Below, piece after piece: positions 37,439-44,122 of a stretch of DNA of 64,000 nt. Every line of letters begins with the position of its first letter. Within the stretch, counting starts at the first letter, position 1. Both the position numbers and the translations under genes were made by a program. The notes below the pieces were generated by a model. It ran no database searches, was not told the DNA's origin, and saw nothing but the letters and a program-made list of their open reading frames with translations. This DNA is from Pedobacter sp. SYSU D00535 (lineage in GTDB: Bacteria > Bacteroidota > Bacteroidia > Sphingobacteriales > Sphingobacteriaceae): NCBI RefSeq assembly GCF_017355855.1, contig NZ_JAFEWD010000011.1:1-64000 (forward strand). Direction: 5' to 3'.

Positions 37439-37467
37439 CAAATTTAAGGTAGGGCGGGTGATATAAA
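37439..37467 (-). promoter_or_regulatory. Bacteroidota-type promoter of adhesin 2
   Basis: Minus-strand -7 box TAAATTTG (37446-37439) with TTT of the -33 element 18 bases upstream (37467-37465). A box with the same spacing to the start codon and to the -33 element exists at the duplicated locus (38239-38267), which supports the call. Confidence 0.5.
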
Positions 37468-37668
37468 CCTGCCAGGAGCGGTATACTTGTTCAGATTTCA
37501 GAATATGGAACATTTTTCCAGGACAAATCATGCCGGTTGGTGTAGGACAGCGGGGTTCAAGCAGCTGGCATTTGAAGAGGTCTCTAAAAGTGGGCCGATG
37601 GCGAGGGCCAAGTGATCGGACGACTTCCAGTCATCCGATTACTCTCTTCTTAAAATCGCTCTCCTAAA

Positions 37669-37712
37669 GTGGTTCGATGACGAATGCGAAACGGCTTTGG
37701 TCATCGGATCAC
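37669..37712. repeat. Dispersed REP-like inverted repeat, copy 2
   Basis: CGATGACGAATGCGAAACGG core followed by TCATCGGATCAC; matches the copies at 11796-11839 and 56507-56549. A degenerate neighbour copy lies at 37593-37626. Confidence 0.6.
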
Positions 37713-37755
37713 ATTGCTTCCAGTAATCCAACCACTCTTTGGTCCATAAGCAACA

Positions 37756-37784
37756 AAGCCCCTTACATTTCTGCAAGAGGTTCC
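37756..37784 (-). terminator. Degenerate copy of the PorP/SprF terminator
   Basis: CCTCTTGC ... GTAAGGGG with the same six-base loop and following T-rich bases as the terminators at 18678 and 26817. It lies two bases after the stop of the 30-codon remnant and marks the 3' border of the deleted third module. Confidence 0.6.
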
Positions 37785-37786
37785 AT

Positions 37787-37879
37787 CTATTCAACCTTTA
37801 AAACTAATTCTTTCTGCGGAAGCGTGGAAGCAATTGTTTGCATTATTGCCCTAACTAAATACGTGTAGAAATATGACAT
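37787..37879 (-). pseudogene. 30-codon remnant of a third adhesin module (internally deleted)
   Basis: An ATG at 37879 opens a 30-codon frame that starts MSYFYTYLVRA, close to MLYFYNYCKA of adhesin 2 and MAYFYTRYLR of the SprB-repeat gene, and ends ASTLPQKELVLKVE before TAG. The upstream promoter, 360-base leader and the downstream terminator hairpin all match the intact modules. The simplest reading is an adhesin/PorP locus that lost its interior. Whether the short peptide is made is unknown. Confidence 0.6.
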
Positions 37880-38232
37880 GAAGAACTATTTACAATTGAA
37901 TACGATTTTGTGATAAGAGACTAACCGGGAAGAAGAACTAAAAACTCCGGGAACTTGAGGCGACACAGGAAATGCCTGCGAATAATTGCTCTTAAGTAAA
38001 AGTTTACCATACCGATTTATTACTCATTGAGAAATACCATGCCAAGGCAGATAAAAATTCCACTATTTGGGTTAAACTATATTAAATAAAGGAGGATCTC
38101 CGCCCTCCAACTCATCATCCTAACAAGAAGCAAGGCTGCTTCTGATTGTGTGTAAAGCACTTCGTGCTACGAAAAAAGACAATACACGTTACAACATATT
38201 TGTAATTACTTCGTTAGTCACGAGCACGCTTC
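37880..38232 (-). promoter_or_regulatory. Duplicate of the adhesin leader upstream of the remnant
   Basis: Roughly 350 bases that align with the leader of adhesin 2. Hairpin AGAAGCA-AGGC-TGCTTCT at 38126-38143 sits 247 bases before the ATG (249 in adhesin 2) and has other base pairs than its counterpart, that is, compensatory change. Another hairpin AGCAC-TTC-GTGCT lies at 38156-38168. Confidence 0.55.
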
Positions 38233-38238
38233 AGGCAA

Positions 38239-38267
38239 CAAAAGTACATCGGCACGAAGAATAAAAA
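38239..38267 (-). promoter_or_regulatory. Bacteroidota-type promoter of the remnant locus
   Basis: Minus-strand -7 box TACTTTTG (38246-38239) and TTT 18 bases upstream (38267-38265). It lies 367 bases from the start codon, against 372 for the matching box of adhesin 2. Confidence 0.5.
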
Positions 38268-38364
38268 ACGTATTCAGCTTATCCGCTCGTTCCGAATTCA
38301 GAATATGAAACAAGTTCGTGAAAAGGTTCACCGTACTTTTCGATTATCAGACAAGGCCCTTATG

Positions 38365-39885
38365 CTATTTTCCTTCGGTTAGGGGAAAGATTCGTTTCTT
38401 GTAGTCCAGGTTCGATTTGTTGTTAATCTCTTTCACCACCTGATCCAGCTCCTCTCCGCAGGCTTCCAGCAAGGGGATCAGCTCGTTTAGCTCCGCTGGT
38501 CCTGCTGTGCGTAATAGCTGGATAATGCCCAGAATATTTGCCACGGGCTTTCGCACCAGGTGCGAGTTCATCACCGCTATTTCCTGTAAGCGCGCATTCT
38601 GCAACAGCGCTTCACGTTCTTTTTTCTTAAGCTGCGTGATATCCTGCATACTGCCTACCATCCGCAGCGATCGTCCTTTTTCGTCGCGGATCACAAATCC
38701 CCGGTCCTTGACGTAGACAAACCCGCCCTTCTTCCGGTTATAATAGCGGTACTGTTCTTCCCAGTTGCTCAGATCGTCACTGTTAATTACGCGGTAGATG
38801 GATTGCAGCACCCGGTCCTGATCCTTCGGATGAATGTTTGAATACCAGAGCTCGGGGTTAGTTTCCTGCTCATAACCAAAATTCTCCACAAAAGAGTTAC
38901 TCCAACTAATAGTATTTTCCTGCAGGTTCCAGTCCCATATGGCATCATTGGTAGCTTTCCCGGCAAGGACATAGCGCTCGGTGACCTGTTCCAGCTGCCG
39001 GTAATGAAGCTCCAGCGTTTTGTTTTTTTCTTCCAGCTGCTCTTCGTAGGCCAGCATACGGCTTACATCATCAAAGACCCAGAGCATGCCCTGTAATCCC
39101 TCCGACTTGAGCCGGCGGCAGCTTACCTTCAACACCATCCAGGGTTCTTCCAGCCGCCAGTACCAGTTGTCTTTTGTCCGGCCCTGAAAGGCCTGCAGCA
39201 TTTCCACTTCAATTTCTGCCGCATTGCTCGCGCGGGACCTTAGTCGCAGCATCGCCTCCCGCACCCTTAGTAAGCCGGGATTTTTCTCCTTCACATCCAA
39301 CAACCTGCAGGCATTCGCGTTCATCCAGCAATAATGTTCATTCTCTGCGATGAATACCACACTCTGCGAAATACTTTCCAGTATCCCTTTGAAGCGTAGG
39401 CGTACTTTCTCCAGCTGCCGCTCGCGCTGCCACTTCTCGACCAGCTCGGTGATCCGCAGCTGCAGTATACTAAGGAAATCGGCGTAGCCAGTACAATAAT
39501 TGGGGGCAGAAGCATAGTGGAGCAGTAAAAAGGCGCTAATGCCATTGTGCCTGACCGGAACCAGCACCGCCGTTCCCGAGGGTATCTCCAGCTTCGTCTG
39601 AAGCTGGTGCATGGCTGCTGCATCCAGAACTGCAGGTTGCTCCAATGAAAAAAACGGCTGAAAGAATTGCGGGTGGAGTGGTTGCTGCTGTCTGCCGGTA
39701 CTGATAATGCGGGTGTTAAGGTGATCCACCTGCTCTACCCACCAGACATCATTCGCCAACGCGAAGGTCTTGACAGGATACAGGAAGCCCAGCCCCTCCG
39801 GATGGAAGGTCGTTGCCGCCTGGATCCTACCATTCATCAACAAGAGCTCGGCGATGTTCTTATACCAGTCAATCTTCATCAACAC
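38365..39885 (-). CDS. PAS-domain signalling protein ending in a histidine-kinase-like dimerisation segment, copy 1
   Basis: 506 residues. N-terminal ~150 residues resemble a divergent GAF-like input domain; a PAS-like domain follows (about 165-280, LRFKGILESISQSVVFIAENEHYCWMN), then a coiled linker, a PAS fold-3 domain (about 305-420, IWDWNLQENTISWSNSF ... HPKDQDRVL ... DITQLKKKE), and a short DHp-like helix pair with His442 in MNSHLVRKPVANILG. The protein stops about 60 residues later, without the HATPase domain needed for autophosphorylation. Its start overlaps the end of the RsbQ-like hydrolase gene by 17 bases, so the two are translated together. The closest parallel is RsbQ-RsbP of Bacillus, where a hydrolase activates a PAS protein. 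A paralogous pair lies at 53912-56214. Confidence 0.82.
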   Translation of the reverse strand: MLMKIDWYKNIAELLLMNGRIQAATTFHPEGLGFLYPVKTFALANDVWWVEQVDHLNTRIISTGRQQQPLHPQFFQPFFSLEQPAVLDAAAMHQLQTKLEIPSGTAVLVPVRHNGISAFLLLHYASAPNYCTGYADFLSILQLRITELVEKWQRERQLEKVRLRFKGILESISQSVVFIAENEHYCWMNANACRLLDVKEKNPGLLRVREAMLRLRSRASNAAEIEVEMLQAFQGRTKDNWYWRLEEPWMVLKVSCRRLKSEGLQGMLWVFDDVSRMLAYEEQLEEKNKTLELHYRQLEQVTERYVLAGKATNDAIWDWNLQENTISWSNSFVENFGYEQETNPELWYSNIHPKDQDRVLQSIYRVINSDDLSNWEEQYRYYNRKKGGFVYVKDRGFVIRDEKGRSLRMVGSMQDITQLKKKEREALLQNARLQEIAVMNSHLVRKPVANILGIIQLLRTAGPAELNELIPLLEACGEELDQVVKEINNKSNLDYKKRIFPLTEGK

Positions 39886-40690
39886 CTGAATTCAGGAAAA
39901 TAGTGACAGCCTTAATAATTTCTGATGGCGCGCTAATATGGGGAAAATGTCCTTCGGCATCCACTAGTACCAATTTGCTCCCTTTGATGTGGCGGTTCAG
40001 ATAATGCGCCACCTCTTCAGGAACGGCAATATCCTTTTGCGCCTGAATCAGCAGGACGGGCAGGGAAACCGTTTCCAGAACCGAGCGGAAATCGGAGCGG
40101 AAAATAGTGCGGGCAACATCCAGCGCAATATCGGGGCGTAGGGATTGAAGGCTCTGGGCAAAACTGGTACTCAGCCCAGGCCGCTCCTCATTTTGCATGG
40201 CGACGCGGGAGAAGCCGCTGGCCCAGCTTAAGTAATCGATTTGCATGGCCTCAAACAGGCCGTCCAGGTCCGCATCGCTAAAGCCTCCTATATAGTCGGT
40301 ATCGTTCAGGTACCTTGGCGAAGCCCCGATGAGTACCATCTTTGAGAAGATACGGGGAGCCTGCACAGACGCGAGCAGCCCGATCATCCCGCTAGCGGAA
40401 TGGCCAATATATACGGCCCCTTCCAGCTCCAGCTCCCGGCATATCTCCACCAGGTCGCCGGCATATCCCTGCAGGGTATTGTATTTCTGGGGATCATAAT
40501 AAGCGGCCTCTGCCGCGCCGGCACCCGTGTTGTCGTAGAGCACCAGTTTGTAATCCTGGGCGAAAGCCGCTTTCACAGCCTGCCAGGCTGTTTGATCAGT
40601 ACCGAAACCGTGACCAAAAACAAGGCAGCAACGCGCACTTAAATTGCCCTCTACTTTTAGATTATTTCTTTTGTATACGTCCCGATTCAT
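39869..40690 (-). CDS. RsbQ-like alpha/beta hydrolase, copy 1
   Basis: 273 residues. The catalytic triad Ser98 (GHSAS), Asp220 (AQKDIAVP) and His248 (AEGHFPH) lies within one residue of the RsbQ triad of Bacillus subtilis (Ser96, Asp219, His247). Other family marks are FGHGFGTDQTAW, LVLYDNTGAG, YNTLQGYAGDL and SPRYLNDTDYIGGF. RsbQ is needed for energy-stress signalling through the PAS phosphatase RsbP, and the plant relatives KAI2 and D14 are hormone receptors. Here the gene overlaps a PAS-protein gene, so a role as ligand-binding or -processing partner of that protein is a strong inference. The ligand is unknown. Confidence 0.9.
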   Translation of the reverse strand: MNRDVYKRNNLKVEGNLSARCCLVFGHGFGTDQTAWQAVKAAFAQDYKLVLYDNTGAGAAEAAYYDPQKYNTLQGYAGDLVEICRELELEGAVYIGHSASGMIGLLASVQAPRIFSKMVLIGASPRYLNDTDYIGGFSDADLDGLFEAMQIDYLSWASGFSRVAMQNEERPGLSTSFAQSLQSLRPDIALDVARTIFRSDFRSVLETVSLPVLLIQAQKDIAVPEEVAHYLNRHIKGSKLVLVDAEGHFPHISAPSEIIKAVTIFLNSGVDED

Positions 40691-40899
40691 TTGTGTATAT
40701 GTGTGTGTTGCATCTTTGCTGAGAGCGCAGCAGCTGCCTGTACGAATTCCTGCTTCCCGTAAAGGGAGCCGTAAAAATCACAAAAAACCGCAAAGAAGGC
40801 CATTTTTATCCGCTGGCCGGTTCCATTTTCCGGAAATTAAACCAAAAACAACAGTACTGCAGGCAGGGGATCCGGCTTTTGCCGAACGGGTCCTCCCTG

Positions 40900-42156
40900 T
40901 TAACTCGCCATCGACGGATAATGCTGCTGCTTCAGATAGTCGGAAGGACTCGTGCCTGTGTACTTTTTAAAGGCGTTGAAGAAGGTGGTCCGCGAAGAGA
41001 ACCCGGCTTCCTTGCCCAGGCCTTCCATACTGAGGTCCTTCCAGTCGCCGGCCATAAATCTTTCGATGATATAGCAGACCCTGAAGCTATTGATATAGTC
41101 GTTAAACCGCATTTGATAGTGCTGATTAATGACGTAAGAGAGGGTTTTGGAAGGGATACCCAGCATGACGCTCAGCTCGTTGATCGAAAGTTTCTGATTG
41201 CGGTATAATTCCCGCTCCAGGATCACTTCTTTAAGCGACAGGGCATACTCCAGCATCAGTTGCTCATTTACCAGAGGTTCCATTTCCTCCTTTTCGGACA
41301 GCGCATCGTTCCGCTCCGCCGGATCCGCCACGGCAACCACTGCAAGGGGCCCCGCCACACGCGGCTGCGAAACTTCCGGAGAGGGGCTGCTTTCCTGCAG
41401 TCCGAAGCCATAGAGGATCGTCGGCCAGAAGAAAAGCGAAGCGGAAAAAAGGAAGAAGACCAGGGTAATAAACAGCACCATCGATGCCTGGGAAAATAAA
41501 ATATGGCTCTCCGTTTCTAATGTTGCATAGCCCCTGTAAGTAACCACCGCCAGCGATCCGTAGAGGACGGTGAACAGCGAGATCAACCAGAACACCCATC
41601 TGATCTTTTTCTGCGGGAACTGCGCCTGGGTGCTGTAGGCCGCCAACACCAGCCCCCAGAGGAGCGGAAGATAGGCCAGTCCCTGCAGGGGCCTCCATAA
41701 AAAATGGGTGATAGCAGGCAGAAAGCCTCCTGCCAGCTGAAAAGAGAGATCGGGGTTGGCCACTATTGCCTGCAGCTGCTGCACCTTCAGCCCTGCCGGA
41801 AGCAGGAAGTAGGGAAGCAAGTCGATATAGCTCAGTAAAACCGGGAGCAGGTGCAGATAATCCAGTTTATCTAAAGAATTCCTGCCCTTTATGATGGACC
41901 TGCAATAGAAATAGATGAATGGCGGGACAATGTAATATATGGGCGCCCCAACGCGGTAAAGCAGGGGAGCTTTGAGGATATCTCCGGAAAGTACCAGCAG
42001 GTACAGCAGGGCATACCAGCCAAATGCCAGTTGTACGGCTGCCAGCAAGCGGGCTCTGAATTGGTATTCCCTCCGGATCAACAGCAGCACCGCACTTACA
42101 AAACTGAAAAATACCCCGCCCAGGATAAAATTTGCAGAAAGTCCCATAGTCACCAA
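40900..42156 (-). CDS. Membrane-anchored AraC-family transcriptional regulator
   Basis: 418 residues. About seven hydrophobic segments fill residues 1-255 (for example FILGGVFFSFVSAVLLLI, WYALLYLLVLSGDIL, YYIVPPFIYFYCRSI, MVLFITLVFFLFSASLFF), followed by an acidic linker and a C-terminal AraC DNA-binding domain (about 315-415) with two helix-turn-helix units: SINELSVMLGIPSKTLSYVI and LSMEGLGKEAGFSSRTTFFNAFK. The pattern is the Bacteroidota type of 7TM-AraC regulators. It lies 210 bases upstream of the RsbQ-like gene on the same strand and could respond to the same signal, but a separate promoter is possible. A TACCTTTG box just upstream of the ATG (42179-42172) is a weak promoter candidate. 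Confidence 0.87.
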   Translation of the reverse strand: MVTMGLSANFILGGVFFSFVSAVLLLIRREYQFRARLLAAVQLAFGWYALLYLLVLSGDILKAPLLYRVGAPIYYIVPPFIYFYCRSIIKGRNSLDKLDYLHLLPVLLSYIDLLPYFLLPAGLKVQQLQAIVANPDLSFQLAGGFLPAITHFLWRPLQGLAYLPLLWGLVLAAYSTQAQFPQKKIRWVFWLISLFTVLYGSLAVVTYRGYATLETESHILFSQASMVLFITLVFFLFSASLFFWPTILYGFGLQESSPSPEVSQPRVAGPLAVVAVADPAERNDALSEKEEMEPLVNEQLMLEYALSLKEVILERELYRNQKLSINELSVMLGIPSKTLSYVINQHYQMRFNDYINSFRVCYIIERFMAGDWKDLSMEGLGKEAGFSSRTTFFNAFKKYTGTSPSDYLKQQHYPSMAS

Positions 42157-42214
42157 ACTAGCAAAGGTAGCTTATACGTCCACGCTTACGGGATCTTTTA
42201 CTTAAATAAGGCGG

Positions 42215-42265
42215 CAGGGTTACACGCTCTTCGAGATTTGTAATCTCGAAGAGCGTGTAACCCTG
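42215..42265. repeat. Perfect 24-base-arm palindrome with GCTCTTCGAGATT core
   Basis: Arms from CAGGGTTACACGCTCTTCGAGATT and its exact complement flank a TGT loop. The core is shared with 42371-42399, and a variant with GGAATT in place of GAGATT occurs at 42515-42543. Perfect arms in several copies are typical of REP/BIME elements linked to Y1 transposases; no transposase gene is seen here. Confidence 0.75.
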
Positions 42266-42370
42266 TATTCTACCTTTGCATCATTAAATAAAGCTAGATT
42301 GTATCCCGAAGGATTCATTGCACTTTTATATTCTACCGCATCGAACCCTAACGACTTAATCCGTTCACAC

Positions 42371-42399
42371 GCTCTTCGAGATTTGTAATCTCGAAGAGC
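42371..42399. repeat. Palindrome GCTCTTCGAGATT, copy 2
   Basis: 13-base arms and TGT loop identical to the core of 42215-42265, without the outer CAGGGTTACAC arms. Confidence 0.75.
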
Positions 42400-42514
42400 T
42401 ATCCCTGGATTTTTAATCCATCCTTTGGGAATTTCATATGAAAACTAGATGCTGGCCTATAAGCATGGGGGATTTATAAACGTCTTAGTATCGGTTCACA
42501 GAACCTATCATCGG

Positions 42515-42543
42515 GCTCTTCGGAATTGCAAATTCCGAAGAGC
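42515..42543. repeat. Palindrome GCTCTTCGGAATT, variant copy
   Basis: 13-base arms with GCA loop. Both arms differ from the other copies in step (GGAATT and AATTCC), so base pairing has been kept. Confidence 0.75.
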
Positions 42544-42714
42544 AGGGGTTATTTACCGTGTCAGTGAAGAATGGAAAGGGCAGCATGGCTATGTATAACG
42601 AAGAGCTACCGAATTAATGTGCGAAAACCCAATTATAATCCATATATTTAACCAGACCCCAGAAATAGCTTTTAGTTAGCCACTTTTCTCTCTTTTTGGA
42701 AAAAGTCTAAAAAG

Positions 42715-43080
42715 ATGGGAAAAATTTTCATACACGATTCAGAAAAAGATATACTAGAGACGCTGACGATTGCCCTGGAGCTGGAAGGCTTCATTGTCTA
42801 TCCGCTACTAGACTGCGGCAACAATTTTTTGGACCATATTGAGGAGTTCAGGCCTCATGTCGTTGTGCTGGATTACCGCCTTACGGGAGAGCTATGTATA
42901 CAGGCCTTAAACCAGATAAAAGCAAAATATCCACACCTGCCGGTGGTGGCAACCAGTTGCAATACCAACATTCAGGAGGTTTACAGTGAGTATGGGTTCG
43001 AAGACTATATTAAAAAGCCGTTTGATATCGATTTGCTTTACGCCGTCCTGCGCAAACATATTAAAAGCGATGGTGTCTGA
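42715..43080 (+). CDS. Single-domain response regulator (CheY-like receiver)
   Basis: 121 residues, one receiver domain. Asp53 (VVLDYRL) is the phospho-acceptor; Asp8 with Glu10 form the acidic pocket; Thr80/Ser81 and Lys101 (KKPF) fill the switch positions. There is no output domain, so it would act by protein contact or as a phosphate relay. It is oriented towards the MEDS gene and upstream of the multi-PAS kinase at 44123, a possible phosphodonor; no direct evidence links them. Confidence 0.9.
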   Translation: MGKIFIHDSEKDILETLTIALELEGFIVYPLLDCGNNFLDHIEEFRPHVVVLDYRLTGELCIQALNQIKAKYPHLPVVATSCNTNIQEVYSEYGFEDYIKKPFDIDLLYAVLRKHIKSDGV

Positions 43081-43254
43081 AGCCTCTCGCGCTATCGTTT
43101 GCTGTCCCGCTATTGATATTAATCACCGCCTCAAGAAGGATAAGCTTCACTTTTAGAATTCCGGTACGACGATAATCCCAAATCATTGAACACAAGCCTT
43201 GCTTGATTAAAAAGTTGGTCACCCCCGCGACCGTAACTGACCATTAAAATGTTA

Positions 43255-43893
43255 CTATAAAGCTCCGATGTTTTTAGAGTCTTTGTAAAGTATTTTCCCC
43301 CGAATGACGTCAGAACCTTTTATCATTTTGCTATGGCTATGGCAAATCCCCATTACAGAATCCGTAGCATTTTGGGTAAATCCGGCCCTCGGGTAAGCAC
43401 AGAAAAGCGAAAACGCTTCAGTTTTAACAAGCTTGTTCCATAGGTACTCAAGGTTTACCGTGGCGCCGTTGTTTCCCTCAGCCCATAAAAGTGCCACCAT
43501 CTCGCCAAAAGCTCTTACGCCTCTATTGCCAGCCTTAGCTCTATTGATAATACTTGTAATTTCGCGGTTAAATCTTGCTTCATCAGGCCATCCCTCAACC
43601 ATAAATAAAGCGAGAGTTTCCTTTTCGTCAAGAGGGATATATGAACGAGTTTCTATCAGTGCTTTTACATTTAATCCGTGGTCCAAAAGCTTTGCTTCTA
43701 AACCATTCAAATGTTTTTGCGTAGCAATGACAATTACTCCTTCTCCCAAATTTATGCCTTCTCCCACGAAATCGGTCAGTACCTGCAAGAATGATTCTTC
43801 ATCTTCATAAATTTGTAGCACATGTTCACAAGGAGCAATTTCTCCCCAAAAAACCTTTGCTACACTATCTTGCCATTCCTTGCTTGACCCCAT
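43255..43893 (-). CDS. MEDS-domain sensory protein (DcmR-like)
   Basis: 212 residues covering one MEDS domain: HVLQIYEDEESFLQVLTDFVGEGINLGEGVIVIAT near the N-terminus, RSYIPLDEKETLALFMVEGWPDE, then RGVRAFGEMVALLWAEGN and FSLFCAYPRAGF. The MEDS family (first seen in DcmR and methanogen/methylotroph sensors) is a RecA-like sensory domain often paired with kinases or PAS domains. Here it stands alone. It is transcribed divergently from the multi-PAS kinase and probably belongs to the same signalling group. Confidence 0.85.
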   Translation of the reverse strand: MGSSKEWQDSVAKVFWGEIAPCEHVLQIYEDEESFLQVLTDFVGEGINLGEGVIVIATQKHLNGLEAKLLDHGLNVKALIETRSYIPLDEKETLALFMVEGWPDEARFNREITSIINRAKAGNRGVRAFGEMVALLWAEGNNGATVNLEYLWNKLVKTEAFSLFCAYPRAGFTQNATDSVMGICHSHSKMIKGSDVIRGKILYKDSKNIGAL

Positions 43894-43922
43894 CTATTTT
43901 CTATTATAAAGCACCCTACTGC

Positions 43923-43930
43923 CAAAAGTA
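43923..43930 (-). promoter_or_regulatory. -7 box of the MEDS gene
   Basis: Minus-strand TACTTTTG (TAnnTTTG consensus), 30 bases before the ATG. No clear -33 element. Confidence 0.45.
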
Positions 43931-44068
43931 CACTATTTAAATCACCGTTTATATATTCATGGATATATATAAAACCTAGCCCAGCTCCCGAAGAACCGCA
44001 ATTTGTATGGAAGATAAAACAAGTAAGCCAGGGCTGACGGAAAGGCCATAAAGCACACCGGAGGCTAT

Positions 44069-44099
44069 TTTGCTTAAAGGGCTGGTAAATCTATATTTG
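44069..44099 (+). promoter_or_regulatory. Bacteroidota promoter of the multi-PAS kinase
   Basis: TTTTG (-33) at 44068-44072, then 19 bases, then TATATTTG (-7) at 44092-44099, a full match to TTTG-N19-TAnnTTTG. It lies 24 bases before the ATG at 44123. Confidence 0.65.
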
Positions 44100-44122
44100 C
44101 GCAATACTGCTAACTCGATGAT

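Larger units (their letters stand above)
42157..42714. other. Intergenic region rich in perfect palindromes
   Basis: 558 bases between divergent genes. Three long palindromes sharing GCTCTTCG arms are listed separately, and a fourth partial copy (CGAAGAGCTACCG) lies near 42599. A frame after the first palindrome can be translated (YPEGFIALLYSTASNPNDL) but has no recognisable family. Confidence 0.6.

Noticed and set aside
40644-40970. 108-codon + strand frame across the RsbQ-like and AraC gene ends
   Set aside because: Overlaps two well supported genes at both ends, with basic/low-complexity composition and no family features.
42260-42420. A coding fragment between the palindromes (YPEGFIALLYSTASNPNDL)
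   Set aside because: No start, no recognisable family, and the frame ends inside a palindrome. Possibly debris of an element carrying the palindromes; not enough support to call a gene.
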